From the NCBI RefSeq assembly GCF_000507185.2, contig NZ_AYTM02000002.1:4251501-4315500 (forward strand): 64,000 nt of DNA, given 5' to 3'. The notes below the pieces were generated by a model. It was not told where the DNA came from. It worked only from the letters and a program-made list of their open reading frames with translations, and ran no database searches. This document shows, piece by piece, positions 19,016 through 28,657 of this stretch. Source of the stretch: Pseudomonas syringae KCTC 12500. GTDB taxonomy: Bacteria; Pseudomonadota; Gammaproteobacteria; Pseudomonadales; Pseudomonadaceae. Made by a program: the position numbers and the translations under genes. How positions within the stretch are numbered: position 1 is the stretch's first letter; the number at the start of each line of letters is the position of its first letter.

Positions 19016-19107
19016 GCGCGGAGCGTCGGTAACGAAGCCTATCGTGCCCATGCTCCGGTGGGCATGCCGGTCTGGACGCTCTGCGTCCTCTTGTGACGCG
19101 GAGCGTG
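19016..19107. repeat. P. syringae intergenic repeat (GACGCGGAGCGT family)
   Basis: Two inverted motif pairs fill the gap between convergent genes: GCGGAGCGTC near 19018, then GACGCTCTGCGTC (about 19074-19087) facing TGTGACGCGGAGCGT (19092-19106). The last 15-mer occurs again, exactly, at 28205-28219. Repeats of this kind are common in P. syringae genomes and give rise to the DUF1534 pseudo-family of annotated peptides. Confidence 0.65.
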
Positions 19108-19130
19108 AGGAACGAGAGATATCCACGGCC

Positions 19131-20666
19131 TCAGCCCAGAAACAGTCTGTACGCCGGGTTCTCGCTTTCGTCCCAATACCGGTAACCAATCTCATCCAGC
19201 GCAGCGCCGACCAGATGCCGCTCATCCTCCGGCACCACCAGCCCGGCAACCACCCGGCCGTCGGCAGCGCCGTGGTTGCGGTAGTGGAACATCGAGATGG
19301 TCCAGCGACCGCCCAGGCGGTTGAGGAAGTTGAACAGCGCGCCCGGTCGTTCCGGGAACTCGAAGCGCAGCACCACTTCATCATTGACCCGCTCGGCATG
19401 CCCGCCAACCATGTGGCGAATGTGCAGTTTGGCCAGTTCGTTGTCGGTCAGGTCCAGCACCGGGAAGCCTTGCCCGGTCAGGCTGGCGATCAGCGCACTG
19501 CGTGGGTCGTTCTCGGGATGGGTCTGCACGCCGACGAAGATGTGCGCCTCGCGATCGGTGTGGTAGCGGTAGTTGAATTCGGTGATCTGCCGCTTGCCGA
19601 TGGCCTCGCAGAATGCCTTGAAGCTGCCCGGTTGTTCGGGGATGGTCACGGCAATGATCGCCTCGCGACCTTCGCCCAGCTCTGCACGTTCGGCCACGTG
19701 GCGCAAACGGTCGAAGTTGACGTTGGCCCCTGAATCGATCGCCACCAGCGTCTGGCCGCTGACGCCGCGTTGCTCGACATACTTCTTGATCCCGGCCACG
19801 CCCAGCGCACCGGACGGCTCGGTGATCGAGCGAGTATCGTCGTAGATGTCCTTGATCGCCGCGCAGATTTCGTCGGTGCTGACGGTGATCACTTCATCGA
19901 CATAATGCCGGCACACCTCAAAGGTGTGATGGCCGATCTGTGCGACCGCCACGCCATCGGCAAACAGCCCGACCTGGCTCAGCACCACGCGTTCCCCGGC
20001 GGCCATCGCCGCCTGCAGGCAGTTGGAGTCGTCCGGCTCGACGCCAATGATCTTGATCTCCGGGCGCAGGTACTTCACGTAGGCCGCGATACCGGCAATC
20101 AAACCGCCGCCCCCGACCGGGACGAAGATCGCATCCAGCTGGCCCGGTTGCTGACGAAGAATCTCCATCGCCACCGTGCCTTGCCCGGCGATGGTGTCAG
20201 GGTCGTCATATGGATGGATGTAGACGAAGCCTTGTTCGTCGACCAGCTTCAGTGAGTAAGCCAGCGCTTCCGGGAAGGAATCGCCGTGCAGCACCACTGT
20301 TGCTCCTCGGGAGCGCACACCCTCGACCTTGATCTCCGGCGTGGTGCGCGGCATGACGATGGTCGCTTTGATCCCCAACTCACGCGCCGCCAGCGCCAGG
20401 CCCTGAGCATGATTGCCCGCCGATGCCGTCACTACGCCACGTGCGGTCTGCTCTGCGGGCAATTGCGCGAGCTTGTTGTACGCGCCACGAATCTTGAACG
20501 AGAACACCGGCTGCAGATCTTCGCGCTTGAGCAGCACCTGATTGCCCAGCCGTTCGGACAGCTGGCGAGCGCCTTGCAGCGGCGTTTCGATGGCAACGTC
20601 GTAGACGCGCGAGGTGAGGATTTTGCGCGCGTAGTCGTTGAGCAGAGCGTGCGGGTCCTGGCTCAT
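19131..20666 (-). CDS. ilvA: Threonine dehydratase, biosynthetic
   Basis: 511 aa PLP enzyme that deaminates threonine to 2-oxobutanoate, the first step to isoleucine. PLP-binding Lys58 is in FSFKIRGAYNK, the phosphate loop is VPVGGGGLIAG, and two C-terminal ACT-like regulatory regions (from about residue 335; EQPGSFKAFCEAIG and ERPGALFNFLNRLGG) mark the long, isoleucine-inhibited biosynthetic form. The ATG at 20666 is chosen because homology begins with DPHALLNDYARKIL and because it overlaps by four bases the stop of an upstream small ORF. A larger in-frame ORF reaching 20849 would run through the leader and is rejected. Confidence 0.95.
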   Translation of the reverse strand: MSQDPHALLNDYARKILTSRVYDVAIETPLQGARQLSERLGNQVLLKREDLQPVFSFKIRGAYNKLAQLPAEQTARGVVTASAGNHAQGLALAARELGIKATIVMPRTTPEIKVEGVRSRGATVVLHGDSFPEALAYSLKLVDEQGFVYIHPYDDPDTIAGQGTVAMEILRQQPGQLDAIFVPVGGGGLIAGIAAYVKYLRPEIKIIGVEPDDSNCLQAAMAAGERVVLSQVGLFADGVAVAQIGHHTFEVCRHYVDEVITVSTDEICAAIKDIYDDTRSITEPSGALGVAGIKKYVEQRGVSGQTLVAIDSGANVNFDRLRHVAERAELGEGREAIIAVTIPEQPGSFKAFCEAIGKRQITEFNYRYHTDREAHIFVGVQTHPENDPRSALIASLTGQGFPVLDLTDNELAKLHIRHMVGGHAERVNDEVVLRFEFPERPGALFNFLNRLGGRWTISMFHYRNHGAADGRVVAGLVVPEDERHLVGAALDEIGYRYWDESENPAYRLFLG

Positions 20667-20776
20667 CGCATCGCCTCTTCGTACGTCGTGTCTGGATACC
20701 TGGCGAACGCGCGCGGCAGATCGATAATCAGGTCCAGAGCGGCGAGAAGGGCGATAGAGCGAGGGATGGCGATCAT
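20663..20776 (-). CDS. Small ORF translationally coupled to ilvA
   Basis: A 37-aa ORF, too short for routine calling. It starts at an ATG with a well-placed AGGAG ribosome site (AATCAGGAGTCAGACATG) and its TGA overlaps the ilvA ATG (ATGA), so ribosomes finishing it could start ilvA directly. The peptide begins MIAIPRSIALLAALDLII and has five Ile and six Leu, then a polar end (RYPDTTYEEAMR). It has no family that I recognise. It may be a short hydrophobic protein, or a second sensing peptide whose translation sets ilvA expression. Confidence 0.6.
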   Translation of the reverse strand: MIAIPRSIALLAALDLIIDLPRAFARYPDTTYEEAMR

Positions 20777-20819
20777 GTCTGACTCCTGATTCGGCAATTG
20801 TTGCCCGGGAGACAGAAGA

Positions 20820-20866
20820 AACCCGCCTCCAGGGCGGGTTTTTTTGCAAACGTCGGCTAACCCGCC
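20820..20866 (-). promoter_or_regulatory. Attenuator of ilvA (alternative hairpins)
   Basis: Three minus-strand segments can pair in two exclusive ways. Segment A, GGCGGGTT at 20866-20859, is the end of the leader peptide ORF. Segment B is AACCCGCC at 20840-20833. Segment C is GGCGGGTT at 20827-20820, followed by TCTTCT. B with C gives an 8-bp GC-rich terminator-like hairpin with a five-base loop. A with B would prevent it. A ribosome stalled on the upstream Ile codons leaves A free, while one reaching the stop codon covers A. That is the usual attenuation logic. The T tract after C is interrupted, so termination strength is uncertain. Confidence 0.6.
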
Positions 20867-20922
20867 ATGACTGGAATGACGGTAATAATAATTTGGCCGA
20901 AGTTGTGCTTGATGAGGTTCAT
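20857..20922 (-). CDS. Candidate ilvA leader peptide
   Basis: A 21-codon ORF ahead of the alternative hairpins. It reads MNLIKHNFGQ, then three consecutive Ile (ATT ATT ATT), Thr, Val, Ile, Pro, Val, Met, Ala, Gly, stop. Five of 21 residues are Ile and two Val, fitting a peptide that senses charged tRNA-Ile (and perhaps tRNA-Val). No ribosome site precedes it; the predicted promoter puts the transcript start within about ten bases of the ATG, so translation would be leaderless or nearly so. That is the weakest part of the model. Confidence 0.55.
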   Translation of the reverse strand: MNLIKHNFGQIIITVIPVMAG

Positions 20923-20929
20923 GAGCACG

Positions 20930-20959
20930 AGATTAGGTCGACACTGGCATGCAAGTCAA
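20930..20959 (-). promoter_or_regulatory. Putative sigma-70 promoter of the ilvA leader
   Basis: On the minus strand TTGACT (20959-20954) and TAATCT (20935-20930) are 18 bases apart, directly ahead of the leader peptide ATG at 20922. Confidence 0.5.
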
Positions 20960-21131
20960 TAGCGCCCGTCCGCTACAGGGGTGAAGGGATACTGAATCAG
21001 CCACGGTCTTTTTCGTCTGTTTGACAGGAATCAACATTTTTATTTCACATTGGCACTTTAATGTTGATCTTGCGGTCAGTTATTTCAGCTTTGATTATCA
21101 CCCCCACTCACTCAGCCAAGAGGGCGAAGAA

Positions 21132-21218
21132 ATGGACGAATACCAGGAAGAACTACTTGAATACCGTGCATCGGAACTGGACCCGGTAGAGTCTGCCGAC
21201 GACGCTACCGAACTGTGA
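21132..21218 (+). CDS. Acidic 28-aa microprotein, hypothetical
   Basis: The ATG at 21132 has a GAGGGCGAAG ribosome-like sequence and opens a 28-residue ORF that starts MDEYQEELLEYRASELD and ends in DDATEL. It contains about eleven acidic residues and one basic residue, so it is extremely acidic. A longer in-frame start at 21021 would add a compositionally unrelated stretch. It lies between the divergent ilvA leader and the convergent AraC gene. Function is unknown; conservation in other pseudomonads would decide whether it is real. Confidence 0.45.
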   Translation: MDEYQEELLEYRASELDPVESADDATEL

Positions 21219-21224
21219 ACGGCT

Positions 21225-22271
21225 TCAAGCGCTTTGACGCTGGCTGCGGCGGAACTCTCCCGGAGTCTGACCGTTCCAGCGTTTGAAGGCGCGTTGAAAG
21301 GCTTCGGCAGAAGCGAATCCCAGCAGGTAGGCGATCTCCCCGAACGCCAGTTCAGTGTCGCGAATATAAGTCATCGCCAAGTCGCGCCGCGTGTCATTGA
21401 GCACTGCGCGAAAGCAGGTGCCTTCCTCGGCCAGCTTGCGGCGTAACGTCCAGGTCGGCAGTTTGAGCCTTGCCGCCACTTCCTCCAGATCCGGTTCACT
21501 TCCGCCGTTCAATAACGGCCCCAGCAATTGAATGATGCGTTCACGCAGGCTGCGGGTGCGGGTCTGTTGCTCCAGTTCACCTTCGCACAGCTGCAACAGG
21601 TGCCGCCAGGTACTTGGGCAATGGTCCGGGTTGCGCAATGCCAGGCTGGTCTGGTCCAGACGCAGTTGGTTGGTCGCCGCGCCAAACACCACCGGGTTAT
21701 CACTTAGCACGGCGTATTGCGCGGCATAGTCAGGTGCTTCGAATTCGATCTCGACGCGTTGTGCGCGCAGTTCTGTTCCTGCCAGCGTCGAAAGCTGAGC
21801 CAGCCAGCCAGCTAAAATCGAGTCCACCACAAACCTGTTGTAAGCGTTATAGGGGCTGATTGAATAGAAGCGCATCCAGGCGCCGGCCGCGTCCTCGTGG
21901 AAGCTCGACTGACCGCGATAATTGGAGCCATACAAGGGTTCGAAGCGGATCAGGGTACGTGCCGCCTCGCGCACGTTGGGTGCCTGGGCCGCGGTGATAC
22001 CGGCCAGACCTGCCTGCGCGAAACGACTGAGCTGGCCCATGCGCAAACCCAGCCCTGGCTGGCCGGTCAGCTGGATGGCAGCATGCCCCAAGCGCATGTA
22101 GCGCGGGATCGACAGCCGCGCTCGCGCCTGGCTCAGGCGAATCGGGTCAAGACCGTACTGCTCCAGCAGCGCGTCAGGGTTCCTGTCGAAACTGTTGACC
22201 GCATCAGTCAGGCTCTGGATGAAACCCACCGACAGATCACCGAGGCGCAGCGTCAGGGTCGGCATCGTCAA
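21225..22271 (-). CDS. AraC family transcriptional regulator
   Basis: 348 aa: an N-terminal ligand-type domain of the arabinose-binding class seen in OruR/ArgR-like regulators (LSIPRYMRLGHAAIQLTG, PLGL-type MGQLS), and a C-terminal AraC DNA-binding domain (about 240-345) ending in the second helix-turn-helix signature IAYLLGFASAEAFQRAFKRW. Its start codon overlaps by four bases the stop of the upstream nitrilase-like gene, so both are one transcript. Same gene order as in P. aeruginosa near fadH. The target and inducer are unknown. Confidence 0.9.
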   Translation of the reverse strand: MTMPTLTLRLGDLSVGFIQSLTDAVNSFDRNPDALLEQYGLDPIRLSQARARLSIPRYMRLGHAAIQLTGQPGLGLRMGQLSRFAQAGLAGITAAQAPNVREAARTLIRFEPLYGSNYRGQSSFHEDAAGAWMRFYSISPYNAYNRFVVDSILAGWLAQLSTLAGTELRAQRVEIEFEAPDYAAQYAVLSDNPVVFGAATNQLRLDQTSLALRNPDHCPSTWRHLLQLCEGELEQQTRTRSLRERIIQLLGPLLNGGSEPDLEEVAARLKLPTWTLRRKLAEEGTCFRAVLNDTRRDLAMTYIRDTELAFGEIAYLLGFASAEAFQRAFKRWNGQTPGEFRRSQRQSA

Positions 22272-23401
22272 AGCCAGAGGTTGATCAGGCGCGCACCGCC
22301 AGCGGCAGCATTTTCCTGCTGCGGCTCGGCGATCGTTTGTCCTGCGTGGCTGGCAAAACTTTGTCCGGCCACACCCTGATTCCAGAACTGCCCGCGCATG
22401 AACACACTGATCCCTGACTGCGCAGTGCTTTGCGGAGCACGTCCGGTCAACGTCAGGTGATGCCAGGCTTCGCCCTCGCTAGGCGTGTCAGTCGGTACGT
22501 CGATGTCTGAATGCCGGGGCTTGCGCCACGCTTCGGACCAGGCTGTCTTGCCGATCACAAAGGCCGGCACCGCAATCAGTTGCGCACCGCTCTGGTTCAG
22601 GCGTGCGTAATTCTCCGGGTACCAACTGTCGCTGCCAATCAGCACACCCAGACGCCCGGCCGGGGTGTCGATCACATTCAACGGCGCCTCGCTTGCCGTG
22701 CGCACATAACGCTTCTGATAGCGCTCGGGGTACAACTGACGTTGCGGCTGACCGAGTGGCAGGCCATCGCTGCCAAATGTCAGGCTGCTGTTATACAGGG
22801 CGCCGCTGCCGACTTTCAGCTGACCGCCTTCAACGCTGGGATCGGGCAGCACAATCGAGCCTGCCACCAGTGTGACGCCGAACTCTCTGGCCAGGCCGCC
22901 AAACAGTGTCTGATAGTCCCGCGCCATCGATCGTGCCTTGATCCGCAGGTGGGCATCATCCAGACGGCCCCTGCCTTCAGCATCGAGCATCGCCTTGATG
23001 AACTGCAGCGGATTGCTCCACGACAGCCAGTCCATGGCGTCATCCAGCGTGGCAGCCTGATAGAGTTGATCCTTCTCGCCACTGGCGAACAGCCAGGTGC
23101 CGATATGTTCCGGCAGTACCACCACCGTGCGTGGGTTGATCAGCCCTTTGTCACGTGCCTGTTGCAGATAAGCGGCGAGCTTGCGGTGCAGTCGCTCGAT
23201 GTTCTGGTAATCAGTCGGAAACAGTTCGGGCTCGATCCCCAGCAGGTTGCCGCGTTCACCGGGCTGGCCTTCATTGATGGCCAGACGAATGCGCAGATCG
23301 GACAGGTAGTGACCCGCCGGACGTTGATCGGTCCAGATTGCGTAGCTGACGAGGCTGGCAACGCTGAGCAGAACCAGGCAGATGGCGAAGAGTTTGCGCA
23401 T
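22268..23401 (-). CDS. Membrane-anchored nitrilase-superfamily protein lacking catalytic Cys
   Basis: 377 aa from the ATG at 23401: an N-terminal membrane anchor or signal (MRKLFAICLVLLSVASLVSYA), then a carbon-nitrogen hydrolase fold. The Glu of the catalytic triad is kept (VVLPEHIG). Where the family has Lys the sequence has Arg (GQPQRQLYPE), and where it has the nucleophile Cys (IC-x-D-x-W-F-P-E) it reads IGSDSWYPE, with Gly256. It is therefore probably not an active amidase. A longer start at 23476 would put the anchor internally and is less likely. It is the first gene of a pair with the AraC regulator. Confidence 0.85.
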   Translation of the reverse strand: MRKLFAICLVLLSVASLVSYAIWTDQRPAGHYLSDLRIRLAINEGQPGERGNLLGIEPELFPTDYQNIERLHRKLAAYLQQARDKGLINPRTVVVLPEHIGTWLFASGEKDQLYQAATLDDAMDWLSWSNPLQFIKAMLDAEGRGRLDDAHLRIKARSMARDYQTLFGGLAREFGVTLVAGSIVLPDPSVEGGQLKVGSGALYNSSLTFGSDGLPLGQPQRQLYPERYQKRYVRTASEAPLNVIDTPAGRLGVLIGSDSWYPENYARLNQSGAQLIAVPAFVIGKTAWSEAWRKPRHSDIDVPTDTPSEGEAWHHLTLTGRAPQSTAQSGISVFMRGQFWNQGVAGQSFASHAGQTIAEPQQENAAAGGARLINLWL

Positions 23402-23589
23402 AAAAAGGATCGAATGACGGCCATCGGGAAATTGTCGACTAGGGTAGGGCGGCGTCGGGCGCTTGCCAAGTGCCACTGCGCGTTTGGATCAATAACTTGT
23501 CACTTTCGGTCATTGAGTGTGTGGCGGGATGCGTCTTTACTGGTGACCAATGAACCAGAGGACCCGCAGAGGTCCTTGCTATTGCGTGA

Positions 23590-25650
<2,061 letters not shown>

Positions 25651-25734
25651 CAGACAGCGCCTGATCAAGGGTTTCGCAACGCAGCCTGCTGACCGGCGAA
25701 GACCCGGAAACGGCTTGGCTGTAAACTGCGGCGC

Positions 25735-26679
25735 ATGATGCTCGATGCCCTTGGCTGGCAACCCACTGCTCCCCTGGAACGCTTGAACCTGCCCTGGCTG
25801 CAAAAAGCCGGGGTCGAGGTTGCGATTCTGCGCCTGGACCTCATCGACGCGCTGATCAGCGGCAACAAATGGTTCAAACTCAGCGAGCACCTGAGCCTGG
25901 CTGTCGACGCGGGTGCCGAGGGATTGATCAGCCTCGGTGGTGCGCACTCCAATCATCTGCATGCTCTTGCCGCAGCAGGCAAGCGCTTCGGTTTCCCGAC
26001 GGTCGGCCTGTTGCGCGGTCATGCGCAGCTGACGCCGACGGTGCTCGATCTGCAGGCTTTCGGCATGCAACTGCACTGGCTGGGTTACGCCGGTTATCGT
26101 GAGCGGCATGCTGCGGGCTTCTGGTCGCCCTGGCAGGCCCGCTATCCCGGTCTTTATCCGATTGCCGAAGGCGGTGGCGGGTTTGCCGGTGCGTTGGGGT
26201 GCGGTCGGCTGCGGGTAATGCTCGACGCGCAGCTCGCGCATCTGGGCTGGGACGATTACCACGGATGGTGGTTGGCGGCAGGCACCGGCACCACGCTGGC
26301 TGGCTTGCTGTTGGCAGAGGCGGGCGCCCGTCCGGTGTACGGAGCGATGGCTGTGCCCGAGGATCACGGGGTCGCGCCAAACATTATCGCGGTGCTGAAT
26401 GACGCTGCGCAGGCTCAGGCCGATGTCAAGCCGTGCTTGCCCCCCGGTTGTGTTCTGCTCGATGCCAGCCGCGGCGGTTTCGCCAGAACCGACGCGGCGC
26501 TGCTCGACTTCATTGCCGGCAGTGAGGCACAGAGCGGCATACCTCTGGAACCGCTGTACACCGGCAAGGCGTTGCTGGCCCTGCATGATGAGGTGCTGGC
26601 CGGTCGTTTCGCGCCCGGCACGCGCCTGGTCTTCGTTCACACCGGAGGCCTCCAGGGACGACGCGCCATGTGCCTGTAA
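25735..26679 (+). CDS. ACC deaminase / D-cysteine desulfhydrase family PLP enzyme
   Basis: 314 aa fold-type II PLP enzyme. The PLP Lys is in LISGNKWFKL near residue 45, followed by the family motif LGGAHSNHLHALAAAGKRFG and the phosphate-binding GTGTTLAGLL loop. Members of this family either open the ring of 1-aminocyclopropane-1-carboxylate or release sulfide from D-cysteine; short forms like this one with a degenerate C-terminus are usually annotated as D-cysteine desulfhydrases, but the substrate is not settled here. It stands alone between fadH and a transporter. Confidence 0.82.
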   Translation: MMLDALGWQPTAPLERLNLPWLQKAGVEVAILRLDLIDALISGNKWFKLSEHLSLAVDAGAEGLISLGGAHSNHLHALAAAGKRFGFPTVGLLRGHAQLTPTVLDLQAFGMQLHWLGYAGYRERHAAGFWSPWQARYPGLYPIAEGGGGFAGALGCGRLRVMLDAQLAHLGWDDYHGWWLAAGTGTTLAGLLLAEAGARPVYGAMAVPEDHGVAPNIIAVLNDAAQAQADVKPCLPPGCVLLDASRGGFARTDAALLDFIAGSEAQSGIPLEPLYTGKALLALHDEVLAGRFAPGTRLVFVHTGGLQGRRAMCL

Positions 26680-26827
26680 GCCACGTGGCAGAGCCTTTGG
26701 CATGAATCCTGCGCAGTTCGATGACAAGACGTCGGCCCTGACTACGTGGATGACACTTCTGGAGAGGGGCATCCGGGTCGCTGTCTCGATAATCGATCCA
26801 TTCCAGATCAAGACGCCGAGGCCCGCC

Positions 26828-28165
26828 ATGACAACTACTACCGTAGAGCAAGTCGATCCTGCCACGCTGAAAAAAGTCATCGTTGCTGCGGCCATCGGCA
26901 ACTTCGTCGAGTGGTTCGATTTTGCCGTGTATGGCTTTCTGGCGACGACGATCGCATTGCAGTTTTTCCCCACCGGCGACAGCAGTGCAGCGTTGTTGAA
27001 AACCTTTGCCGTGTTCGCCGTGGCCTTCGCATTCAGACCGCTGGGCGGGATTTTCTTCGGCATGCTGGGTGACCGGATCGGGCGCAAGAAAACCCTGGCG
27101 ATGACCATCCTGCTGATGGCCGGTGCAACCACACTGATCGGCCTGTTACCGACCTATGCCGCGATCGGTGTGATGGCGCCGGTGCTGCTGACCATCATTC
27201 GCTGTGCGCAGGGTTTCTCCGCCGGCGGGGAGTATGCCGGTGCCTGCGCCTACCTCATGGAACACGCACCACGCACGCAACGTGCCTGGTATGGCAGCTT
27301 CGTTCCGGTTTCGACGTTCTCCGCGTTCGCTGCCGCTGCAGTGGTGGCCTATGCGCTGGAGTCGTTTTTGTCGACTGAGGCCATGGGTAACTGGGGCTGG
27401 CGTCTGCCGTTTCTGATTGCTGCACCGCTTGGGTTGGTCGGGCTGTATCTGCGCTGGAAGCTCGATGAGACCCCGGCGTTTCAGGCGGTGGCTCAAGAGC
27501 ACGCTGTTGCTCACTCGCCACTCAAGGACACCTTGCGCCATCATGCCGCCGCGATGTGCTGTCTGGGTGCATTCGTGTCATTAACGGCGTTGTCGTTCTA
27601 CATGTTCACCACCTATTTCGCGACCTACCTGCAAGTGGCCGGTGGACTGAGCAGGGCAACGGCGCTGCTGGTCTCGTTGATCGCTCTGGCCTTCGCCGCC
27701 GCCCTCTGCCCACTGGCCGGTGCCTATTCGGACCGGGTAGGGCGCCGCGCCACCATGGCAACGGCCTGCATCCTGTTAATGGTCGTGGTGTTTCCGTCAT
27801 TCCTGATGGCCAGCTCCGGCTCTTTCATCGCCTCGATTATCGGCGTCATGCTGCTCGCCGTGGGCGCAGTGCTATGCGGCGTGGTAACAGCGGCACTGCT
27901 GTCCGAAACCTTCCCCACCCGTACCCGCTACACCGCCTCGGCGATCACCTACAACATGGCCTACACCCTGTTCGGCGGCACCGCGCCGCTGATGGCGACC
28001 TGGCTGATCAGCATGACCGGCAGCAACCTGTCGCCCGCGTTCTACCTCATCGCCGTGGCAGCACTGGCAATGGCCGGCGGCATGGCCCTGCCGGAAACCT
28101 CGAAAATCTCGCTGCATGATGTACCTGTTGCAAGCGAGGAGCCGGTGGTGGGGTCAATTGCCTGA
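26828..28165 (+). CDS. MHS-family MFS transporter (proline/betaine/shikimate type)
   Basis: 445 aa, 12 membrane segments, metabolite:H+ symporter family of the major facilitator superfamily. Characteristic sequences are IGNFVEWFDFAVYGFLA at the start, the GDRIGRKKTLAM loop 2-3 motif, and ARCAQGFSAGGEYAGA-like IIRCAQGFSAGGEY. Close in type to ProP and ShiA; likely substrates are compatible solutes or small carboxylates. The start at 26828 is used because homology begins there, although the reading frame is open for 143 more codons upstream. Confidence 0.88.
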   Translation: MTTTTVEQVDPATLKKVIVAAAIGNFVEWFDFAVYGFLATTIALQFFPTGDSSAALLKTFAVFAVAFAFRPLGGIFFGMLGDRIGRKKTLAMTILLMAGATTLIGLLPTYAAIGVMAPVLLTIIRCAQGFSAGGEYAGACAYLMEHAPRTQRAWYGSFVPVSTFSAFAAAAVVAYALESFLSTEAMGNWGWRLPFLIAAPLGLVGLYLRWKLDETPAFQAVAQEHAVAHSPLKDTLRHHAAAMCCLGAFVSLTALSFYMFTTYFATYLQVAGGLSRATALLVSLIALAFAAALCPLAGAYSDRVGRRATMATACILLMVVVFPSFLMASSGSFIASIIGVMLLAVGAVLCGVVTAALLSETFPTRTRYTASAITYNMAYTLFGGTAPLMATWLISMTGSNLSPAFYLIAVAALAMAGGMALPETSKISLHDVPVASEEPVVGSIA

Positions 28166-28200
28166 AGACTAGGGCCACAACATCGCTCACATCGCAGAAC

Positions 28201-28250
28201 GCTGTGTGACGCGGAGCGTCACGAACTGCATTACCACGCGGAACGCTCAT
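28201..28250. repeat. P. syringae intergenic repeat (GACGCGGAGCGT family), second copy
   Basis: Contains TGTGACGCGGAGCGT (28205-28219), identical to 19092-19106, followed by CACGAACTGCATTACC and a second CGCGGAACGCTC unit. Not coding on inspection. Confidence 0.65.
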
Positions 28251-28309
28251 CTTTATACTTAAGTGCTGAAGAACCGGGAGGACGGCGCTTTCAGGCTCCT
28301 GCCCGCAGA

Positions 28310-28417
28310 GCATGGGAGCAGACCGGGCGACGCTTTGCTTGTTCGCGAAGGCGTCGGTTCAGACGATGTATTTCCGGTGACTGTACCGGCGCTTTCGCGA
28401 ACAAGTTCGCTCCCACG
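28310..28417. repeat. REP-type inverted pair (REPIN-like)
   Basis: CTTGTTCGCGAAGGCGTCGG (28338-28357) and, inverted, CCGGCGCTTTCGCGAACAAG (28386-28405) match at 18 of 20 bases. Both are flanked by the GGGAGC tetra-plus motif seen in the abundant GGGAGCGAACTTGTTCGCGAA repeats of fluorescent pseudomonads. A 28-base spacer separates them. Confidence 0.75.
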
Positions 28418-28657
28418 GCCTTCGGCCAGAATCAAAAACAGATGTGTGTGTAACGCTGAGCGCGGAGCATCGGCACGATAGTCAGAAACAGGAAAGAACC
28501 ATGCCCGGCAGAGCACTTTCCGACCCGTCAGCAAAAACGCAACAAAACGTGGCACAGTCGCCCCGAAAAATGGCACATTGGCGCGCCCCGGTACGCGTGA
28601 CACATCTTGTAATCATCCGTACCGGGCGACCCGCGAACCTTTTTACGGATAAATACC

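Larger units (their letters stand above)
28166..28657. other. Repeat-rich gap without genes
   Basis: 492 bases between two transporter genes. It holds one GACGCGGAGCGT-family repeat, a REP-type inverted pair and a short GTAACGCTGAGCGCGGAGCA fragment near 28451. I see no convincing ORF. The promoter for the following gene should lie in the last 100 bases. Confidence 0.7.

Noticed and set aside
18858..19733. 291-codon plus-strand ORF spanning the DUF2242 tail and the ilvA 3' end
   Set aside because: It crosses a convergent gap and reads the low-complexity tail and the ilvA antisense strand; no ribosome site or domain.
20821..20848. Plus-strand intrinsic terminator AACCCGCC...GGCGGGTTTTTTT
   Set aside because: It looks perfect on the plus strand, but no plus-strand gene precedes it. 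I read the same bases as the minus-strand ilvA attenuator, although bidirectional use is possible.
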